Below are positions 59,822 through 64,000 of a stretch of DNA of 64,000 nucleotides, piece after piece. The stretch is from contig CAZIMO010000008.1 in NCBI GenBank assembly GCA_964540535.1, forward strand, positions 45,114-109,113, read 5' to 3'. The position numbers and the translations under genes were made by a program. Each line of letters starts with the position of its first letter. The first letter of the stretch is position 1. Source of the stretch: Fimenecus sp964540535 (GTDB lineage Bacteria > Bacillota > Clostridia > Oscillospirales > Acutalibacteraceae). Under the pieces are notes generated by a model. The model worked only from the letters and a program-made list of their open reading frames with translations, searched no databases and was not told the origin of the DNA.

Positions 59822-62131
59822 ATGAAAGAGTATGAATTTGAAACGGGCGATGGCAACGAAAAAATCGCGGTGTCCGCCTTGGTAAAATCAGCGTATATAC
59901 AGCTCGTTCATTTTGCTGTTGCGGCTATTCTGTCGGCTACTTCGGCACAGGCATATTTTTCGCCCTTGGGATTAAGTTTTTGCAGTGCCACGCACAGAAA
60001 ATATACATTCTTCTCATGCCTCGGCGCAATGCTCGGCTACATACTGACATACGATTTTAATCAGGCTTTTCGCTATGTAATGGCGCTCATTCTCGTCTAT
60101 ACTCTCAAACTTTATACAAACAGCTTTGTGCGGCTGCGCGGTAAGGCTTGGGTGGGCGGAGCTTGCAGTTTTTTCGTTACGCTTTCAACGGGAATTGCCT
60201 TTATGATTGCAACGGAATTTACGCTGAAACAGATTTTTATGCTTGTTGCAGAAACTGCCTCGGCCTTTGGCGGCGCGTTTGTATTTTCAGTGGGATTTTC
60301 AAGTCTTGACAAGCTTAAGGGCGAGCATTCTATGACCGTTCGCGAGCTGACATTTCTAATGATTTCACTGCTGACAATTATTCTTTCTGCTTCTGATTTA
60401 ACACTTTTCGGTGTGAGTCTTGCGGGTGCAGTGTGCTCTTATGTAATTATGTCTGCCGCTTATCTTTTCAGAGAGGGCGGAGGAGCGGCGATAGGCACAG
60501 GAGCGGCTTTGGGCTTTACGCTGACGGGACTTCAGGGTTTGCCTGTATTTTGTTATGCGGCGGCAGGACTTTTTTCAGGACTTTTCTCATATTCGGGCAG
60601 GGTTCTTTGCGCCTTTGCGTATATTTTTTCTTACGGCACGGCGTATCTCTATTTCGGCGATGAAAGAGAGCTTGGACCGCTGATTGAAACGGCAATAGCA
60701 TCGATTGCATTTATAATAACTCCGCATAAGCTTTTTATCCGTGCAAAAACACGGCTTTCTGTATCGGCTTATTCGGGAGAGGGCTCGGCAATCAAAAATA
60801 TGTTGATGTTAAGACTTCGTTCCGTGCGAGGCGCTTTGGGTAATATGTCGGGAACAGTCGCAAAAATTTCAGAAATTTTAAAAGAAAAAGCTGTACCTGA
60901 TACAACAGGAGTTTATCTTAGAGTGCGTGACGGCGTTTGCGCCGACTGCGCAAGCTATTCAAAGTGCTGGGCGGAGGGCTTGCCGGGAACTCTCGGCGAG
61001 TTTGACGCAGTAATCGAAGAGATACGCAAAACGGGCAGTGTTACACCCTCTTTTGTACCGCAGTCACTGCAAAGCAGATGCATAAGAACTATGTCCCTTT
61101 GCGACAGCTTCAATAAAAACTATTCATCATATTCTGCGCGCTTGGGCGCGGAGGGGAGAATAAACGAAATGAGAAAAATAACGGCTGATCAATTTGATAC
61201 TGTTTGCGAAATGCTTGACGATTTACTTGCGGATTTTGAGAACGGTTCAAGGGTTATGGCAGGTAAAAGCGAGGCTTTGAAAAACAGTCTTGAGGACATC
61301 GGCGCAGATACTCTTATCAACTGTTATGAGGATGAAGAACTTAATATGTTTGTTAATCTGACCGTCGGCAAGGAATGCAAGGTTACTGACGAAGAAATTA
61401 AGGAATGCATTGAGCGGGTGACCGAGCGTGAATTTTCAAATCCTGCTGTTATTACAGGCGAAAGTGAAAAAAATATGATGTTTTGGGAAGCGCCGCCCTA
61501 TTCGGCAGAGTGTGTTTATCATCAGCTTTCAAGCTCTGAAAATGAGATTTGCGGCGACTGCTTTGACTCGTTTTTTGACGGCAGAGGAAATTTTATAGCC
61601 CTTTTAAGCGACGGAATGGGTACGGGAAGCCGTGCGGCAATAGACGGCGCAATGGCGGCTTCGCTTCTTTCACGGCTTATTGTTTCGGGATTTTCTTTCC
61701 CCTGCGCATTACGGCTTGTCAATTCTGCAATGCTTGTAAAAAGCCGTGACGAGTCCCTTGCAACCCTTGATATACTTAAAATCAATCTTTATAACGGACA
61801 GTCTGTTATCTACAAGGCAGGCGCGGCGGTTTCGCTGTTGTACCGCAAGGGCAAGGTGAGCGAAATAAAAAAATCCGCTATGCCCATTGGTATTTTAAGG
61901 CAGGCGGAATTTGCAACGGTTCGGGGCGGACTTCGTGAAGATGATTTGCTGATAATAATGTCAGACGGTGCGGCAGACGCAAGTCTTGAAGAAATTAAAG
62001 CATATATCACTCAAAACGGCTATTCCCACGACCTGCCCGAAAAGCTTTGCGCAATTGCAAAGGGCAGAAATATAAGCCGTCACGACGATATAACCGTGGC
62101 GGTGGTAAAAATAAAGATAAATGAGGAATAA
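59822..62131 (+). CDS. spoIIE: Stage II sporulation protein E
   Basis: 769 residues. N-terminal half with about ten membrane helices (30-310), a middle region with a CADCASYSKCW cysteine cluster (about 365-380), and a C-terminal PP2C phosphatase domain (about 560-769) with metal-binding Asp in LLSDGMGTGSRAA and IIMSDGAADA and the DDITVAVVKI end. It dephosphorylates SpoIIAA in the forespore, releasing sigma-F, and helps polar septation. SD AAGGTGAT. The spoIIE promoter must lie within or before repeat copy 4. Confidence 0.95.
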   Translation: MKEYEFETGDGNEKIAVSALVKSAYIQLVHFAVAAILSATSAQAYFSPLGLSFCSATHRKYTFFSCLGAMLGYILTYDFNQAFRYVMALILVYTLKLYTNSFVRLRGKAWVGGACSFFVTLSTGIAFMIATEFTLKQIFMLVAETASAFGGAFVFSVGFSSLDKLKGEHSMTVRELTFLMISLLTIILSASDLTLFGVSLAGAVCSYVIMSAAYLFREGGGAAIGTGAALGFTLTGLQGLPVFCYAAAGLFSGLFSYSGRVLCAFAYIFSYGTAYLYFGDERELGPLIETAIASIAFIITPHKLFIRAKTRLSVSAYSGEGSAIKNMLMLRLRSVRGALGNMSGTVAKISEILKEKAVPDTTGVYLRVRDGVCADCASYSKCWAEGLPGTLGEFDAVIEEIRKTGSVTPSFVPQSLQSRCIRTMSLCDSFNKNYSSYSARLGAEGRINEMRKITADQFDTVCEMLDDLLADFENGSRVMAGKSEALKNSLEDIGADTLINCYEDEELNMFVNLTVGKECKVTDEEIKECIERVTEREFSNPAVITGESEKNMMFWEAPPYSAECVYHQLSSSENEICGDCFDSFFDGRGNFIALLSDGMGTGSRAAIDGAMAASLLSRLIVSGFSFPCALRLVNSAMLVKSRDESLATLDILKINLYNGQSVIYKAGAAVSLLYRKGKVSEIKKSAMPIGILRQAEFATVRGGLREDDLLIIMSDGAADASLEEIKAYITQNGYSHDLPEKLCAIAKGRNISRHDDITVAVVKIKINEE

Positions 62132-62138
62132 CTTTAAG

Positions 62139-62786
62139 TTAATTATGATATTTCATTCCGAATATTTCAATATAAACGGGCGAAAGTCGGTCATTTAGAT
62201 ATTCATAAAAATCAGCTGACGAAAAGTCCTTGCAGCCGGTTGCAGGGACTTTTTTAATTGCCATAACCGCATTGGTTGTGAATAAATCGGTTTCAATGAA
62301 AAATGCGCCGCCGAAAGCTTCACAGGTTTTCTTTACGAATGAAAGCCCTTCACCGAAGTTAACAGCCTTGAATGAACCCTCGTTTTTAACCTCAATTTTT
62401 ATAAATTCCGCATTTTCAACGGCTTTAACCGTGATAAGTCTGCCAATGCCGTGAAGATATGCGTTGGAAAGCAGGTTTAATAAGGCTTTTGTTAATGCTT
62501 TGCCGTCGCCGTATGCGTGCGAAGTGTCATTTCCGCAAAAAACAAAGCTTATGCCTGTTTCAGAAACAAGAATATCGCAGGCAGTGGTAAGATTTTCTGC
62601 AAGCGAAGTAATATTTATACGTTCTTTTAAATTTTCAGCTTCACGGTGAAGCTCAATATTACGCAGTTCTCTGTAATGCTCCCGCAAATTTTCTTTATCT
62701 CCTAGAAAAAAAGCGCGGTCAAAAAGATTTTGCAGATTTTCACGAACAAATACTCCGCGCTCCGCCGAAAATTCGCTGTACTCCAT
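62139..62786 (-). CDS. Histidine kinase-like ATPase domain protein, degenerate
   Basis: 215 residues, no membrane helix or HAMP. Residues about 1-75 are helical with His residues in IELHREAEN but no true H-box; 80-185 is a GHKL ATPase fold with N-box LLNLLSNAYLHG and G2 box GEGLSFVKKTCEAFGG. The G1 Asp (DxGxG) is replaced: VKNEGSF. It ends 7 bases from spoIIE, converging with it. It could be an anti-sigma-like or two-component-like partner, or have lost ATP binding. Confidence 0.7.
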   Translation of the reverse strand: MEYSEFSAERGVFVRENLQNLFDRAFFLGDKENLREHYRELRNIELHREAENLKERINITSLAENLTTACDILVSETGISFVFCGNDTSHAYGDGKALTKALLNLLSNAYLHGIGRLITVKAVENAEFIKIEVKNEGSFKAVNFGEGLSFVKKTCEAFGGAFFIETDLFTTNAVMAIKKVPATGCKDFSSADFYEYLNDRLSPVYIEIFGMKYHN

Positions 62787-62842
62787 AAACGTTTCACCTC
62801 ATATATAAATTTTATACCCATTTTGAGCTTTTATTCGCTGTT

Positions 62843-62873
62843 TTTTGTGACCCTTGACATATTTTTCACAAAA
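62843..62873. promoter_or_regulatory. Inverted repeat upstream of gap (possible operator)
   Basis: TTTTGTGA (62843-62850) and TCACAAAA (62866-62873), 8-bp perfect arms with a 15-base spacer, just upstream of the promoter. The spacing does not match the Rex box; no regulator can be named. Confidence 0.35.
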
Positions 62874-62896
62874 TACCAATTTTTTCAAAATAACAC

Positions 62897-62925
62897 TTGC
62901 ATATTTAATAGAAAAGAGATAAAAT
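62897..62925 (+). promoter_or_regulatory. Promoter of gap
   Basis: -35 TTGCAT (62897-62902), 17-bp spacer, -10 TAAAAT (62920-62925), 60 bases before the ATG. Confidence 0.6.
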
Positions 62926-62984
62926 AATATACGCAATAATATGCATACTAATATATGTAAATAATTTATTTGGAGGAATTCAAA

Positions 62985-64000
62985 ATGTCAGTTAAAGTTG
63001 CAATTAACGGCTTCGGCCGTATCGGACGTCTTGCTTTCAGACAGATGTTCGGTGCAGAAGGCTACGATGTTGTAGCAATCAACGACCTCACAAAGCCCTC
63101 AATGCTTGCTAATCTTCTTAAGTACGATACAGCACAGGGCGGTTACTGCGGCAAAATCGGCGAAAACCTTCACACAGTTGAAGCTGATGACGAGGCAGGC
63201 ACAATCACTGTTGACGGCAAAACTCTTAAAATCTACGCTATGGCTAACGCTGCTGAGCTTCCTTGGGGCGAGCTTGATGTTGATGTAGTTCTTGAGTGCA
63301 CAGGTTTCTACTGCTCAAAAGAGAAGTCAATGGCTCATATCAACGCAGGTGCAAAGAAAGTTGTTATTTCTGCTCCCGCAGGCAACGACCTCAAGACAAT
63401 TGTTTACTCAGTAAACGAAAATACACTTACTGCTGATGATCAGATTATTTCTGCTGCATCTTGCACAACAAACTGCCTTGCTCCTATGGCAAAGGCTCTT
63501 AACGATTATGCTCCTATCCAGAGCGGTATCATGGCTACAATTCACGCTTATACAGGCGATCAGATGATTCTTGACGGTCCTCACAGAAAGGGCGACCACA
63601 GAAGAGCTCGTGCAGGCGCTGCTAACATTGTTCCTAACTCAACAGGCGCTGCAAAGGCTATCGGTCTTGTAATTCCCGAGCTTAACGGCAAGCTTATCGG
63701 TTCTGCGCAGAGAGTTCCTGTTCCCACAGGTTCAACAACAATTCTTACAGCAGTTGTTAAGGGCGCTGACGTTACAAAAGAAGGCATCAACGCTGCAATG
63801 AAGGCTGCTTCTTCAGAGTCATACGGCTACAATGAAGATCCTATCGTTTCTTCAGACGTTATCGGTATGAAGTACGGCTCACTCTTTGATGCAACACAGA
63901 CAATGGTTGCTAAGATTGCTGACGACCTTTATGAAGTACAGGTTGTTTCTTGGTATGATAACGAGAACAGCTACACATCACAGATGGTTCGTACAATCAA
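62985..64000 (+). CDS. gap: Glyceraldehyde-3-phosphate dehydrogenase (3' end outside window)
   Basis: 338 codons visible, running off the end. Glycolytic oxidation of glyceraldehyde-3-phosphate with NAD. Rossmann motif INGFGRIGRLAFRQM (7-21), catalytic Cys160 in SCTTNCLAP, VPNSTGAAKAIG and WYDNENSYTSQM near the visible end. Only the last few residues are missing. Codons are of the highly expressed type (GCT, AAG, TTC), unlike the neighbours. SD TTGGAGGAA. Confidence 0.97.
   Translation, partial: MSVKVAINGFGRIGRLAFRQMFGAEGYDVVAINDLTKPSMLANLLKYDTAQGGYCGKIGENLHTVEADDEAGTITVDGKTLKIYAMANAAELPWGELDVDVVLECTGFYCSKEKSMAHINAGAKKVVISAPAGNDLKTIVYSVNENTLTADDQIISAASCTTNCLAPMAKALNDYAPIQSGIMATIHAYTGDQMILDGPHRKGDHRRARAGAANIVPNSTGAAKAIGLVIPELNGKLIGSAQRVPVPTGSTTILTAVVKGADVTKEGINAAMKAASSESYGYNEDPIVSSDVIGMKYGSLFDATQTMVAKIADDLYEVQVVSWYDNENSYTSQMVRTI

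Noticed and set aside
62854..62859. TTGACA as the -35 of gap
   Set aside because: No -10 at 16-18 bp; the TTGCAT-17-TAAAAT pair downstream fits better.

Overview
The window looks like a chromosomal segment of an endospore-forming, moderately AT-rich Gram-positive bacterium of the class Clostridia, probably an Oscillospiraceae/Ruminococcaceae-type anaerobe (inference). Supporting signs are the sporulation genes yabP, yabQ and spoIIE, the Firmicutes gene orders dprA-topA-trmFO, rnc-smc-ftsY, nadD-yqeK-rsfS-leuS and yabP-yabQ-divIC-yabR, strong Shine-Dalgarno sites, and a single-membrane envelope gene set. TGA is used as a normal stop throughout. No tRNA, rRNA, CRISPR array, prophage or transposase gene was seen.

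Layout. 1-2.5 kb: the end of a sortase-type surface protein, an acetyltransferase, a small Cys-rich protein and an XRE regulator. 2.58-4.05 kb: the infC-rpmI-rplT operon with an attenuated leader and an AUC start codon for infC. 4.06-20.9 kb: a long co-directional housekeeping run (rRNA methyltransferase, dprA, topA, trmFO, rnc, radical SAM, smc, ftsY, rdgB, yhbY, nadD, yqeK, rsfS, leuS), many joined by ATGA overlaps. 20.9-25.8 kb: rlmA-like, a cyclase, a split chromate transporter, an RlmD-ASCH fusion and a flavin-binding family protein. 26-28 kb: a DUF2809 membrane protein and a serine hydrolase on the minus strand. 28.1-29.8 kb: yabP-yabQ-divIC-yabR behind a sigma-E-like promoter. 30-33 kb: a lone fumarase alpha gene boxed in by two inverted copies of a roughly 275-bp mobile repeat, then a GH30 glycosidase. 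33-36 kb: phosphoesterase, D,D-carboxypeptidase, and a barstar homologue broken by a TGA at a Trp position. 36-42.7 kb (minus): a Wal-like envelope locus (response regulator, histidine kinase, HtrA; RlmH, WalJ-type hydrolase) split by a third copy of the repeat, then murA. 42.9-58.8 kb: sugar epimerase, HAD phosphatase, rarA, dCMP deaminase, YfbR-like nucleotidase, murE, two GPH transporters, phosphoesterase, MinD-like ATPase, mgsA, hisS, aspS. 58.9-59.4 kb: a candidate type I toxin-antitoxin module. 59.5-64 kb: a fourth repeat copy, spoIIE, a degenerate kinase-like ATPase, and the start of gap.

The most interesting material lies between genes. (1) A repeat family with terminal inverted repeats and apparent TA target sites sits against stop codons or start regions and has no coding capacity (MITE-like). 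(2) A 31-residue hydrophobic peptide gene has its own consensus promoter and a convergent small RNA that overlaps its 3' end. (3) A second, unrelated palindromic element lies between hisS and aspS and supplies the hisS stop codon. (4) A GC-rich stretch at 25.84-26.04 kb contains four successive hairpins.
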